A DNA stretch of 51,149 bases from Fulvivirga imtechensis AK7. GTDB taxonomy: Bacteria; Bacteroidota; Bacteroidia; Cytophagales; Cyclobacteriaceae. The position numbers and the translations under genes were made by a program. The notes under the pieces were generated by a model. It was not told the DNA's origin, did no database searches, and saw nothing but the letters and a program-made list of their open reading frames with translations. The stretch is taken from assembly GCF_000331535.1 (NCBI RefSeq), contig NZ_AMZN01000089.1:1-51149 (forward strand), written 5' to 3'. Positions within the stretch are counted from its first letter, which is position 1. Each line of letters begins with the position of its first letter. Below are positions 35,424 to 44,985 of the stretch, in pieces.

Positions 35424-36636
35424 ATTTCTGGTATTCGTATTCATTTTTTCCTCCCATCTGGCCATTGGGCAAATGCAGGAGTACTCCTACAAAAGGCCGG
35501 TAGAAGGTGTAACGGATGTATGGCATAGCCTGGTCCTGCCCCCAGCTATGTTTGATAACCTTAACCCCGAGTTGAGCGACCTTAGAATATATGGCATTAC
35601 AGCACAAAACGATACAATTGAAGCGCCTTACATCTTAAGACTACATGAAGATGAGCTCAGCCGCCAGCAAGTAGATTTCAACCTGATCAACACTACCAGA
35701 AATGCCCGGGGACACTATTTTACTTTTGAGGTGCCCTCGGAAAATACAGTAAATCAGTTGAAGCTCAATTTTAAAGAGCAGAATTTCGACTGGCGCGTAA
35801 CCCTGGAGGGCAGTCACGACCAGAAGGAGTGGTTTACTGTCGTGGACAAAGCCCGTATGGTGTCGATCAAAAACAATGAAACAGATTATGCTTTTACTCA
35901 GCTTCGCTTTCCCCAGGTAAAATATCTATACCTGCGTGTATTGGTTCATAACAGCAAACCTCAGCCCACCTTGCTTTCTGCGACCGTTACAGAAGAACAA
36001 CTAAAAAAGGGCTACTACAATACTTATAGTGTTGAAAAAATGGAAGTGGAAAATAAACACAAGCAAACCATTGCTCAAATTGAGCTGGCAGCGCCTGTTC
36101 CCGTATCTCAATTGAACATTGCGGTCGATGATACGATCGACTTTTACAGACCGGTGGCCATCCAGTATTTAAGGGACAGTACGGAAGTACCCAATGGATG
36201 GCGACACAACTACGAGACCATTGCAAATGGCGTGCTCACTTCCATGGAACCGAACGAATTCAGGTTTCAAAATGTCGTGGCAAAGAGGCTTCGGGTAATC
36301 GTTGATAATTACGACAATCAACCCTTAAGCGTCTCATCCTTCGATGTACAAGGACCTGTCTTTGATCTTGTAGCCAGATTTACAGAGCCGGCAGACTATT
36401 GGCTGGTATATGGCAATGAATATGCACGAAAACCGCAATATGACATTGTTAACTTTGCAGATAAAATACCGGAATCGGCTACAGCACTGTCTTTAGGTAA
36501 TGAAGAACTGATAGCGAAAGACAAAGAAGCTACCACCCGCCCCCTGTTTGAAAATAAATGGTGGCTGTGGACGATCATGGGCATTGTGATTTTGGTGTTG
36601 GGATACTTTTCGGTGCAAATGCTGAAAACAAAATAG
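35413..36636 (+). CDS. DUF3999 family exported protein with C-terminal membrane anchor
   Basis: 407 residues. Signal peptide KFLVFVFIFSSHLAIGQ, a long beta-rich periplasmic part (YKRPVEGV at the front, DLRIYGITAQNDTIEAPYIL, FDWRVTLEGSHDQKEW and YLYLRVLVHNS), and one transmembrane helix at the end (WWLWTIMGIVILVLGYFSV). The pattern fits DUF3999, the partner of DUF2339. Its start lies within the last 11 nt of the DUF2339 gene, so expression is coupled. Function unknown. Confidence 0.85.
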   Translation: MKDKFLVFVFIFSSHLAIGQMQEYSYKRPVEGVTDVWHSLVLPPAMFDNLNPELSDLRIYGITAQNDTIEAPYILRLHEDELSRQQVDFNLINTTRNARGHYFTFEVPSENTVNQLKLNFKEQNFDWRVTLEGSHDQKEWFTVVDKARMVSIKNNETDYAFTQLRFPQVKYLYLRVLVHNSKPQPTLLSATVTEEQLKKGYYNTYSVEKMEVENKHKQTIAQIELAAPVPVSQLNIAVDDTIDFYRPVAIQYLRDSTEVPNGWRHNYETIANGVLTSMEPNEFRFQNVVAKRLRVIVDNYDNQPLSVSSFDVQGPVFDLVARFTEPADYWLVYGNEYARKPQYDIVNFADKIPESATALSLGNEELIAKDKEATTRPLFENKWWLWTIMGIVILVLGYFSVQMLKTK

Positions 36637-36655
36637 CCTCAAGCTAAAAAAACTG

Positions 36656-36669
36656 TAAACTGAGAACAG
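36656..36669. repeat. Inverted copy of the 31.3-kb repeat word
   Basis: TAAACTGAGAACAG is the reverse complement of CTGTTCTCAGTTTA found in the tandem unit at 31271. Around it are further AAACTGTAAAC and AAACTATAAACTG words. It lies in the 48-nt gap between convergent DUF3999 and ligase genes and may act as a shared transcript end. Confidence 0.6.
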
Positions 36670-36684
36670 AAAACTATAAACTGT

Positions 36685-38266
36685 TTATCCATACACATCT
36701 AACAACTGCTGCAAATCTTCCAACGTATTCGCCTCTTCCACCACCTTATCCCTTCTCCACCTCTTGATCCGGGGAAAGCGCAAGGCTACGCCTGACTTGT
36801 GGCGTTTGGAACGGGCGATGCCTTCGAAAGCAATCTCAAATACCAATTCGGGGGCAACACTTCGCACGGGGCCGAACCTGTCAATAGTATTTTTCTTGAC
36901 GAAACGATCTACCTCCCTGATCTCTTCATCTGTCAGGCCGGAATAGGCTTTAGTGAATGGCACTAATTGTTCATTATCCCATACAGCAAAGGTGTAATCG
37001 GTATATAGATTGGCTCTCCGGCCATGGCCGCGCATGGCGTAAATCATCACGGCATCTACTGTTAGCGGGTCCACCTTCCACTTCCACCAGTCGCCACGTT
37101 TGCGCCCCGTACGGTAGACAGAGTCTTTTCTTTTGAGCATAATACCTTCGCTGAAATACTCACGTGACGTATCCCGCTCTTCGGCCAGCTCCGCCCAGGT
37201 AGCAAACTCCACCTGCTCTGAAATGCGCAAAACGCCTCCGGTATGGGCCTCTGCTATTATTTGCTCCAATTGCTCGCGCCTTTTGCCACTGACGCACATC
37301 TTCCCCCTCCCACTCCAGCAGGTCGTACGCAATAAAAGCCACGGGTGCCTTCTTTAAAATAGCCGGAGTTACATTCTTTCGGCCTATCCTCGTTTGGAGC
37401 ACATTAAAAGGCAGTGGCTGCTCGTCCTTGAAGGGCAGTATTTCACCGTCCAGAACTGTTCCGTTGGGCAACTGGTCTCTAAAAATCTCATACTCCGGGT
37501 ATTTATCCGTTACCAGCTCCTCCCCTCTTGACCAGACATACAGCTTGTCATTTCTGACGATCACCTGACCGCGGATGCCATCCCACTTTCGTTCCGCCAT
37601 CCAATGGTCCGGGTCACCTATTTCGTGTGGGTCGTCCAAGGCATATGCCAGGTAAAAGGGATAAGGCCTGGAATCATCTTCGGCTTTTTCCTCAGAAAGG
37701 ATCAATTCTTCAAAAGTGGTATAGTCAGGCCACCAGTGCCCCATCAGCCGGTGCGCCAATATGTTCTCTTCGATGCCGGTGTGCATAGACAATGCCCTGA
37801 CCATCAGCTTTTGAGATACTCCCATCCGGAAAGCGCCCATCATGAGTTTGTTGAAGACAAATCTTTCGGTTGTGGAAAGGGAAAGCCATGCCTGGGTAAG
37901 CTGCTCTTTTCTTCCTGCCTCATCAAGGTCTGCCAGTGAGCTAATGAAATCGATCCAGTAGGTCAGACTGTGATCTGTTCGTGTCTCAGGGTCGGGCAAG
38001 ATCAGAGCGATGGTTTCGCCAAGATCCCCTGCAACATGATAAGACTCTTCAAAAAGCCAGTACGGCAGTCCGCTCAGTTCACAAGCCCATTCTTTGATAT
38101 AATTGATGTTCACCGCTCTTTTAGGTCTCCGATGCGAGAGTATCGCAATAGCCCAAAGTTTATCCTTATCGGGAGCCTTTTCAAAATATTCCAGCAAGGC
38201 ATCCAGCTTAGCCAATGTCTTGGTGGTTTGGTCCAGTCGGGTGAATAGCTCTGCAAATAGTTTCAT
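36685..38266 (-). pseudogene. ATP-dependent DNA ligase (ligase-associated set), interrupted by a frameshift
   Basis: The two reading frames together span about 527 codons, the usual length of this ligase. N-terminal part: helical DNA-binding domain, then the adenylation site KWDGIR with Lys227, and LDGEIL near 272. After Trp327, near base 37285, the frame is lost; the next frame resumes with KRREQLEQIIAEAH, contains EGIMLKR (motif IV) and WWKWKVDP (motif V), and ends in the OB-fold. One extra base (or two missing) at the CAAAAGG run explains it. Without correction the product would lose motifs IV-V and the OB-fold. The start ATG overlaps the exonuclease stop by 4 nt. It may be a sequencing error. 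Confidence 0.88.
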
Positions 38267-39345
38267 TCTGGCGGCTGATTACTGGATTCTGGTGACCGGT
38301 TGCTTGTTTCTTGTTCCTGGTTGCTTGTCGTTGGTTGTTGGGTGGCGGCTTCGCCTATTTCTTCGAGTTCGCCTTCGAATTGCGTTTCTACTCTCGCTGC
38401 TTCTATACCTTTCTCGCTCAACCACCGGCTAAAAGTGGTGGTATATCCGTGGGTAACAAACACCCGCTCAGCGCCCGTGGCCTCCACTACGCTGTTCAAA
38501 CCATCCCAATCCGCATGGTCCGACAAAGGAAAGCCGCGATCTACGGACCTGCGCCTTCTGGCTCCCCGCAGCCGCATCCACCCTGAGGCAATACCCACGC
38601 TGTAAGGCAGGAACCGTTTCATCCAGGGTGAACCCAGAGCCGAGGGTGTGGCTATAACGATTCCTCCGGCAAATTCCTCCTTTTTCATTTCCGGGATCAC
38701 CCGAACGGTAGGCTTTAATGGAATTCCCTGGTTTCTGATGACCTCATTCACATTCTCCACCGCCCCGTGGGTGAAAATCGTGCCGATGGACTCATCCAAC
38801 CCTTGTATAATCCGCTGTGCTTTGCCCAGTGCATAGCCGGACAGCACTGTCACCTTACCGTCCTCTTTGTTTTGCCTCCACCACGTGTTAATATCATGAA
38901 ATACCTCCTCCTGCGGTTTCCAGGAGTAGATGGGTAGCCCAAAAGTAGACTCCGTTATAAAAGTGTGGCATTTTACCGCCTCAGAAGGTTCGGAAAGGCC
39001 GTCATTCTCGGTTTTGTAGTCGCCCGACACTACCCATACCTCGCCTTTGAATTCTACTCTGATTTGCGCAGAACCAATAATATGCCCCGCCGGGTGAAAG
39101 GAGAATTTAACACCATGGATATTTACATATGCTCCAAAATCAACGCTTTCTATCTTCATATCGTGTCCCAGCCTATGGCGGAGGACCGGCATGGCGGATT
39201 TAGTGCACAGATAATGTCTATGCCCCCAATGTGCATGGTCAGAATGACCATGAGTGATCAGCGCCTTAGCCACCGGCTTCCACGGATCGATGTATACCTC
39301 GGCCTGAGGACAATAAATACCTTTATTTGTGAATTCCAATAGCAT
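38263..39345 (-). CDS. Ligase-associated DNA damage response exonuclease (MBL fold, SNM1/Pso2-like)
   Basis: 360 residues from the ATG at 39345 (MLLEFTNKGIYCPQAEVYIDPW); the TTG five codons up is less likely. The metallo-beta-lactamase motif THGHSDHAHWGH is near residue 35, with HPAGHIIGSAQI, VVSGDYK, ESTFGLPIY, SGYALGKAQR and FPLSDHADW following, the beta-CASP exonuclease pattern. The last about 30 residues are a Gln/Ser/Pro/Thr-rich tail encoded by intergenic-type repeat sequence. Its stop overlaps the ligase ATG (ATGA), so the pair is translationally coupled. It processes DNA ends for the ligase. Confidence 0.93.
   Translation of the reverse strand: MLLEFTNKGIYCPQAEVYIDPWKPVAKALITHGHSDHAHWGHRHYLCTKSAMPVLRHRLGHDMKIESVDFGAYVNIHGVKFSFHPAGHIIGSAQIRVEFKGEVWVVSGDYKTENDGLSEPSEAVKCHTFITESTFGLPIYSWKPQEEVFHDINTWWRQNKEDGKVTVLSGYALGKAQRIIQGLDESIGTIFTHGAVENVNEVIRNQGIPLKPTVRVIPEMKKEEFAGGIVIATPSALGSPWMKRFLPYSVGIASGWMRLRGARRRRSVDRGFPLSDHADWDGLNSVVEATGAERVFVTHGYTTTFSRWLSEKGIEAARVETQFEGELEEIGEAATQQPTTSNQEQETSNRSPESSNQPPE
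38268..38345. repeat. Repeat words inside the 3' end of the exonuclease gene
   Basis: On the minus strand this stretch repeats words such as CAACCA, CAAGAAACAAGCAACC and CCAGAATCCAG. They resemble in style the short repeat clusters of the intergenic regions and encode the low-complexity C-terminal tail of the exonuclease. Confidence 0.6.
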
Positions 39346-39807
39346 ACTAGCTTCTAACAAGTTAAGCTTTTTAATGTTAATCCTGCACCTTCATCACTGG
39401 CACACGTCATGGTGGCCGGCAATAACAGGCAACGAGGCATTTAAGACATGTGGGTCTGTTCCCATCGGATTCAATTCGTATTGGTAGGTAAGTCAAACTG
39501 AATTATATAAATATTCAATCAAATATTTGAAATAAGTCAAATATCCGGTAGATTAGAAACATTATACAAAATACTACATGCATTGAATCGGAAAAACACA
39601 TTTTACATTTAGCAGCAGGTAAGTGAGTAGCTAAGCGCTTGGTTCCTCAGTGAAACTGAAACGCGAGACTACCGCTAAATAAAAAACACATGATACTCAG
39701 ACTAATACTCATGAACAAACTTTCGTATATCTCTATATGAGTTCATAAAGAATAATGAACGATCCCTAACGCTCAATACTAGGTACTAAAGACTAAATTA
39801 TATACAA
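39346..39807. other. Gene-free interval upstream of the S9 peptidase
   Basis: About 460 nt without a credible reading frame. It holds a perfect 12-bp palindrome TCAAATATTTGA at 39519-39530, followed by a half-match AGTCAAATATCC, and, between 39690 and 39795, degenerate words (GATACTCAGACTAATACTCA, CTCAATACTAGGTACTAAAG) related to the repeats at 8.4 and 9.6 kb. A promoter for the peptidase must lie here, but I cannot place it. Confidence 0.5.
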
Positions 39808-42294
39808 ATGAAGATATCACTTTTAACACTGCTATTACTAAGTTTCCATTGCTTATTATACATTCAGGGAACGATGGCCCAAGACAAAAATCCGGAGGAC
39901 AATGCAAATGTCTGGCAATCTCCTGACGAGGACATCCTCAAAATTCTGCATGCACCCCTGTTACCGACCACATCAATATCTCCAACAAAAACACATATGC
40001 TGCTAACGGACCCTATTATCTACCCAACATTATCAGAATTGGCAGCACCGATGCTCAAACTGGCCGGTATCCGTGTTAATCCTAAAAACAATTACTACCA
40101 TGGGAGACATGGAGGTACTTCTCCACGAATACTCACAATAAAGAATGGAAAAACGGTACCACTGAATATTCCGGAGAGAGCAGAAGTGATGTCGGCTGAC
40201 TGGGCCATAGATGGTCAACGCTTTGCTTTGTCTGTCGGATTTGAAGACAGGATTGAATTGTGGATGGGGGACATCAGCGGTCATGTAGAAAAGGTACCGG
40301 ACATGATCCTTAATCCTCTAATGGATGAAACAGTTAAATGGTTTCCCGACCAACAAAAAATTTTAGTCAGAAGAATTAATGATCGTGGTGCCGCGCCTCA
40401 AAAACCGGTGATCCCAAGCGGCCCTAAGATACTGGAAGATTCCGGAGCCTCTGCAAGGTCGACATACGAGTCAAGGAATCTACTGGAAACGGCACATGAT
40501 GATGAATTGTTTACTTACTACTCCCAATGCGAATTGGTCATTTATAATACCAAAACCAAACGAAAGAGAGTTGTCGGTCCTGCCGCTTCGTATAGATATG
40601 CAAGTATTTCTCCCGATGGGAAATACTTATTAGTGGAAAGATTGAAAAAACCCTGGTCACATGAAGTGGCCTGGTGGCGGTTTGCCAATGATATCGAAGT
40701 ATGGGACCTGGAGGGAAAACTGGTGAAAACGGTTGTCAACCAACCTTTGGCCAATGAGGTACCCGTACATGGTGTAATTACTGGCCCGAGATATGTATCC
40801 TGGCAACCCACTACTCCCCATACTTTGTTTTGGATGGAGGCATTAGATGGCGGTAACCCGGTAGCAGAAGTACCATTCAGAGATAGACTTATGAGGTGGA
40901 AAGCCCCATTCGATGACCAACCAGAAGAAGTTTTCAAAGCAGAGCATCGCATACAGGCAACCATATGGGGGCAATCTGACGGAATGCTTATGGTGTACCA
41001 GAGAGAACGCATAAAAAGATGGCGCTATGTGTGGCTGCTGAATGTGGACAAAGGTACCTCCAGACAATGGTTTGATCTGAATGAAAATGATAGCTATAAT
41101 GATCCCGGCTTCCCGCTTTTTACACAACTGGAAAATGGTAATTATGTATTCAAAGTTGAAGATGGTTCCATTTATTTCCGTGGCCAAGGTGGCACCAATG
41201 ATGGCGATCGTCCATTTGTTGATAAGCGAAATATGGAAACAGGAGAAACCGAAAGGATCTTCCGGTGTGTCGCTGATAAATATGAATATTTCGTTGACTT
41301 TGGCGAGGAGTCCAACAGCTTTATTATGAGTTCTGAATCGCCTACGGAAGTACCTAACTTTTATTTAGCAAAATTCGGACAATCCATTAAAGCGGAGGCT
41401 GGCGAAGGCACCCGGGCAATCACTAAACGCCCCATCACAAAATTTAAAGATCCAAGCCCGGAATTGCGCCAGATAGAAAACAAAATTGTCCGATACCAAA
41501 GAAAGGACAGCGTTGAATTAAGTTTTCAATTGCTTTTACCTCCGGACTATAAGGAGGGTACCAGGGTCCCTACGGTTGTGTACGCTTATCCTTTGGAATA
41601 CTCTGGTGCTGAGACGGCAGGTCAGGTCAGAGGATCTTCTAATCGATTTATGCGTATTTATGGTCCATCACATAAATACTTTTTGATGCGAGGTTATGCC
41701 GTATTGGATAATACTGCCATGCCAATGGTTGGTGATCCGGAAACGGTTTATGATTCATTTGTACCACAATTGGCAGCTGATGCTGAGGCGGCTGTAGCGA
41801 AAGCTGTAGACATGGGTATTGCAGATCCGGACCGGATTGGTATCATTGGTCATAGTCATGGCGGCTTAATGGTTGCCAATTTACTGGCACATACCGATTT
41901 ATTCTGTGCAGGTATTGCACGCAGTGGTTCCTATAACAAAACAAATCAGCCATATGGGTTCCAGGGAGAACGCCGTTCCCTTTTCGAAGCAACCCAATCC
42001 TATATTGACTGCTCTCCCACATTCTTTGCAGACAAAGTCAATGAACCTGTTTTGATTATTCATGGTGATGATGATTCTAATCCAGGTACGCTGACCTTTC
42101 AGTCAGAGGTGTTTTATGAAGCGGTACGGGGTTCGGGAGGTACAGCTAGATTGGTACTGTTACCATTTGAAGATCATGGCTACAGAGCAAAGGAGTCAAT
42201 CGAACATGTGTTATGGGAACAGATAAATTGGTTTGACAAATATGTTAAAAACCGTAAGATCACTGACGCAAGTGCGAAAGAAAAAAAGCCATAA
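39808..42294 (+). CDS. Exported S9-family prolyl oligopeptidase-like peptidase
   Basis: 828 residues. Signal peptide ISLLTLLLLSFHCLLYIQGTMAQ, then a beta-propeller (about 60-560) and a C-terminal alpha/beta-hydrolase domain. The catalytic triad is visible: Ser in IGIIGHSHGGLMVANLL, Asp in LIIHGDDDSNPGT, and His in LPFEDHGYRAKE. These enzymes cleave small peptides, often after proline, in the periplasm or outside. It resembles Bacteroidota S9 glutamyl/prolyl peptidases. Sequence around is AT-richer than the 8-20 kb region. It is followed by the TonB-plug gene after about 260 nt. Confidence 0.93.
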   Translation: MKISLLTLLLLSFHCLLYIQGTMAQDKNPEDNANVWQSPDEDILKILHAPLLPTTSISPTKTHMLLTDPIIYPTLSELAAPMLKLAGIRVNPKNNYYHGRHGGTSPRILTIKNGKTVPLNIPERAEVMSADWAIDGQRFALSVGFEDRIELWMGDISGHVEKVPDMILNPLMDETVKWFPDQQKILVRRINDRGAAPQKPVIPSGPKILEDSGASARSTYESRNLLETAHDDELFTYYSQCELVIYNTKTKRKRVVGPAASYRYASISPDGKYLLVERLKKPWSHEVAWWRFANDIEVWDLEGKLVKTVVNQPLANEVPVHGVITGPRYVSWQPTTPHTLFWMEALDGGNPVAEVPFRDRLMRWKAPFDDQPEEVFKAEHRIQATIWGQSDGMLMVYQRERIKRWRYVWLLNVDKGTSRQWFDLNENDSYNDPGFPLFTQLENGNYVFKVEDGSIYFRGQGGTNDGDRPFVDKRNMETGETERIFRCVADKYEYFVDFGEESNSFIMSSESPTEVPNFYLAKFGQSIKAEAGEGTRAITKRPITKFKDPSPELRQIENKIVRYQRKDSVELSFQLLLPPDYKEGTRVPTVVYAYPLEYSGAETAGQVRGSSNRFMRIYGPSHKYFLMRGYAVLDNTAMPMVGDPETVYDSFVPQLAADAEAAVAKAVDMGIADPDRIGIIGHSHGGLMVANLLAHTDLFCAGIARSGSYNKTNQPYGFQGERRSLFEATQSYIDCSPTFFADKVNEPVLIIHGDDDSNPGTLTFQSEVFYEAVRGSGGTARLVLLPFEDHGYRAKESIEHVLWEQINWFDKYVKNRKITDASAKEKKP

Positions 42295-42555
42295 ATATTG
42301 AGTACTTCATCTGAATCTAAGCATGGGTGCTAATTTCAGACTGGGGCACAAAGTACTCAAAAAGCCCCATGCTTCCTGGCTGCGGACCGTTGTGATCTCT
42401 TCAGTTTATGAAGCCGTTATTTTATATTTTTGTATCAACTAGTTTTTATCATACTGCCGTTTCATAAAGGAATAATGGACCTGCGAATACCTGCATATTC
42501 AGGAGTTACAGTAGTAACTCATTCCGCAGGCGCTGTTTTTAAAATAATGCACTCT

Positions 42556-44985
42556 ATGCTGAAGCACCTACTCCTAACCTTAGCGATTCTAACTGGATCA
42601 TTAAATCTTTTTGCTCAAGCAGAATATGAAGAAAAGCTCAGTAACTATTTATTTGCTCAGAGACAAGAAAAAATATATCTCCACTTAGACAAACCTCATT
42701 ACGGTGCAGGGGATGAGGTATGGCTCAAGGCTTATATAGTTGACGGCACCTTTCATACCCCTACAGAGATAAGTGGCACTTTATTCATCGAGCTCATTAG
42801 TCCTGAAAAAAAGATTATTGACTCTTTACTATTACCCATTCGAGATGGCGTTTCCATCGGAAATTTTACACTAAGCAGGAATTTAAGGAAAGGAAACTAT
42901 GGAATAAGGGCATACACCAATTGGATGAGAAATTTTGATCAGGATTTCCTCTTTAAAAAAAGTATTGAAGTCATAAATCCTCTCAAAAAATCAACCGATA
43001 CGTTAAATTGTTATCAAAACACTAGTGAACCTATTCGAAATACTATCAAATCTATTGACAGTGATTTACAGGTAGATTTTTTACCGGAGGGTGGTGATTT
43101 GATTGATGGTATTTCAACCAAAGTGGCCGTCAAGGCAACAGATGCCTTAGGAAGAGGGGTGTCCTTTACAGGTCGAATCATTGATAACAGTGGTGAGTTC
43201 ATTACCGAGATTAAAAGCAATAAATTTGGACATGGATTATTCTTCATGACCCCATCCCTGGAGTCTACTTATACTGCTATTATTAATGCCGATACTTTCA
43301 ATCTAAGAAAAGTAAAAAAATATGGCGCCTCAATTCGTGTACTTCATAATTTTCAGTCAGATAGAATTCAGATATCTGTGCTTTCTAATGGAGTAGATCT
43401 ATCCGGTGGCTCACTTGTAGCGCATCAAAGAGGCGGACTCTTATTTAGCACACAATGCCAGCAGGAATCCTCCTTTTCCACTATTCTGAGCAAGGAAAAT
43501 TTTAGTAGCGGAATAATCCATCTTACATTTTTTAATACTGATGGAATACCGCTTTCTGAACGGTTAATATTCCCCAACGTACCCTCAGGTGACTCTGTAG
43601 TTAAGATAAAACCTAAGCAAAGTTTGCATAAAACGCGATCTAAAATTATTGTAGAATTTAGCGCCTTAAGCGATTCCGTACATTCTGCTTCAGTCACAAT
43701 CAATCCGCTGGAGGATCTCTCCCTTTCCGGGCATGAAGAAAATATTGTTAGCTACTTACTTTTAAGTTCTGACATCAAAGGACGGATCGAATCACCTTCA
43801 TATTATTTCCACAACACAGATACTTCTTACGAGGCATTAGACCTGTTAATGCTAACTCAAGGTTGGACAAGGTTTAATTGGGAATCTCTTCTAAATAACA
43901 ACGATTTCTCAATGAAGTTTCTCCCTGAGAAAGGAATTACTATTAGAGGTCAAATAACCGATTATTATAACGAGAGTCAATTTAGAGAAGCGAATTTTAC
44001 ATATATGGTACCCCTGTTAGGAATTAATGAAACAGGTCGGACAGATAAAAATGGTCGTTTTGTAGTAGAGGGGAATGACTTTCAGGACAGTACAATGGTA
44101 GTTATTAAAGCGCATGGGTTTAAGGGAAAGAAAAATAAAGAGGACAAAAACGTTAGAGTGAATCTAACTCCCCTGCCTCGACCTGAAATAAAATCTCCCC
44201 TAATTCCAAATACCGGCATAAACTCAATGTTCATAACAAAAGTAACTAAACTTGATCAAATATCAAGAGCCTACAGGCTTGACAATGAAACTACCTTGCT
44301 AGATGAAGTGGTAATATCAGCAAAACACCCAGTGACTGAACAGCTTCAAGAAAGAACAAGCCTGTATACCGAGCCAAGCCATAGGTTATTTATAGATTCC
44401 ATGAAACAGAATATAGGCACCCAAAGTGTTTTCGATTTATTAGAAATACTACCTGGGGTGCGAGTCTCAGGCTCATGGCCCGATCTTACAGTTAATATCA
44501 GAGGTGCAATTAGCACATCAACAGATAGCGAGCCTTTATTTGTAATTGATGGCATTCCTGTCGATAAGGATGCTATTGTCTTCCTTCCTATCCAATCAGT
44601 TGAATTCATTGATGTGTTAAAAGGACCAAAGGCTTCAGTTTATGGAAGTAGAGCTGCCGGAGGAGTTATTCTGGTCTATACCAGGCAAGGAGGCCCTATT
44701 TTCTTTGAAAAAGAAGATCCGAAGGGAATATTAGGGTTTATGCATCCTGGATATACCAAATCAAAAGAGTTTTACAGTCCTCAATATGATAGACCAAGGG
44801 AAGAACATATCGTACCTGATTATAGATCAACCCTATTTTGGGAACCGGACCTACAATTCAACAATAATAAAGCACAATTAACCTTTTATTCCTCTGATCA
44901 AAAAGGAACCTATCTGATCCAACTGGAGGGGATATTAAAGAACGGAGAACCTGTTTACGAAAAAATGACCCTTGAAGTGGAATAA
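42556..44985 (+). CDS. TonB-plug-domain protein without a barrel (MG2-like N-terminus)
   Basis: 809 residues from the ATG at 42556 (LKHLLLTLAILTGSLNLFAQ signal peptide); ATG codons at 42547 and further upstream are possible but precede the signal without similarity. Residues about 35-140 look like a macroglobulin MG2 domain (KIYLHLDKPHYGAGDEVWLKAY). Near 620-740 is a TonB-receptor plug: LDEVVISAK, FDLLEILPGVRV, PLFVIDGIPV and GPKASVYGSRAAGGVILVYT. The C-terminus is too short for a 22-strand barrel. This domain set is a known Bacteroidota type of unknown role. The coding sequence is visibly AT-rich. Confidence 0.88.
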   Translation: MLKHLLLTLAILTGSLNLFAQAEYEEKLSNYLFAQRQEKIYLHLDKPHYGAGDEVWLKAYIVDGTFHTPTEISGTLFIELISPEKKIIDSLLLPIRDGVSIGNFTLSRNLRKGNYGIRAYTNWMRNFDQDFLFKKSIEVINPLKKSTDTLNCYQNTSEPIRNTIKSIDSDLQVDFLPEGGDLIDGISTKVAVKATDALGRGVSFTGRIIDNSGEFITEIKSNKFGHGLFFMTPSLESTYTAIINADTFNLRKVKKYGASIRVLHNFQSDRIQISVLSNGVDLSGGSLVAHQRGGLLFSTQCQQESSFSTILSKENFSSGIIHLTFFNTDGIPLSERLIFPNVPSGDSVVKIKPKQSLHKTRSKIIVEFSALSDSVHSASVTINPLEDLSLSGHEENIVSYLLLSSDIKGRIESPSYYFHNTDTSYEALDLLMLTQGWTRFNWESLLNNNDFSMKFLPEKGITIRGQITDYYNESQFREANFTYMVPLLGINETGRTDKNGRFVVEGNDFQDSTMVVIKAHGFKGKKNKEDKNVRVNLTPLPRPEIKSPLIPNTGINSMFITKVTKLDQISRAYRLDNETTLLDEVVISAKHPVTEQLQERTSLYTEPSHRLFIDSMKQNIGTQSVFDLLEILPGVRVSGSWPDLTVNIRGAISTSTDSEPLFVIDGIPVDKDAIVFLPIQSVEFIDVLKGPKASVYGSRAAGGVILVYTRQGGPIFFEKEDPKGILGFMHPGYTKSKEFYSPQYDRPREEHIVPDYRSTLFWEPDLQFNNNKAQLTFYSSDQKGTYLIQLEGILKNGEPVYEKMTLEVE

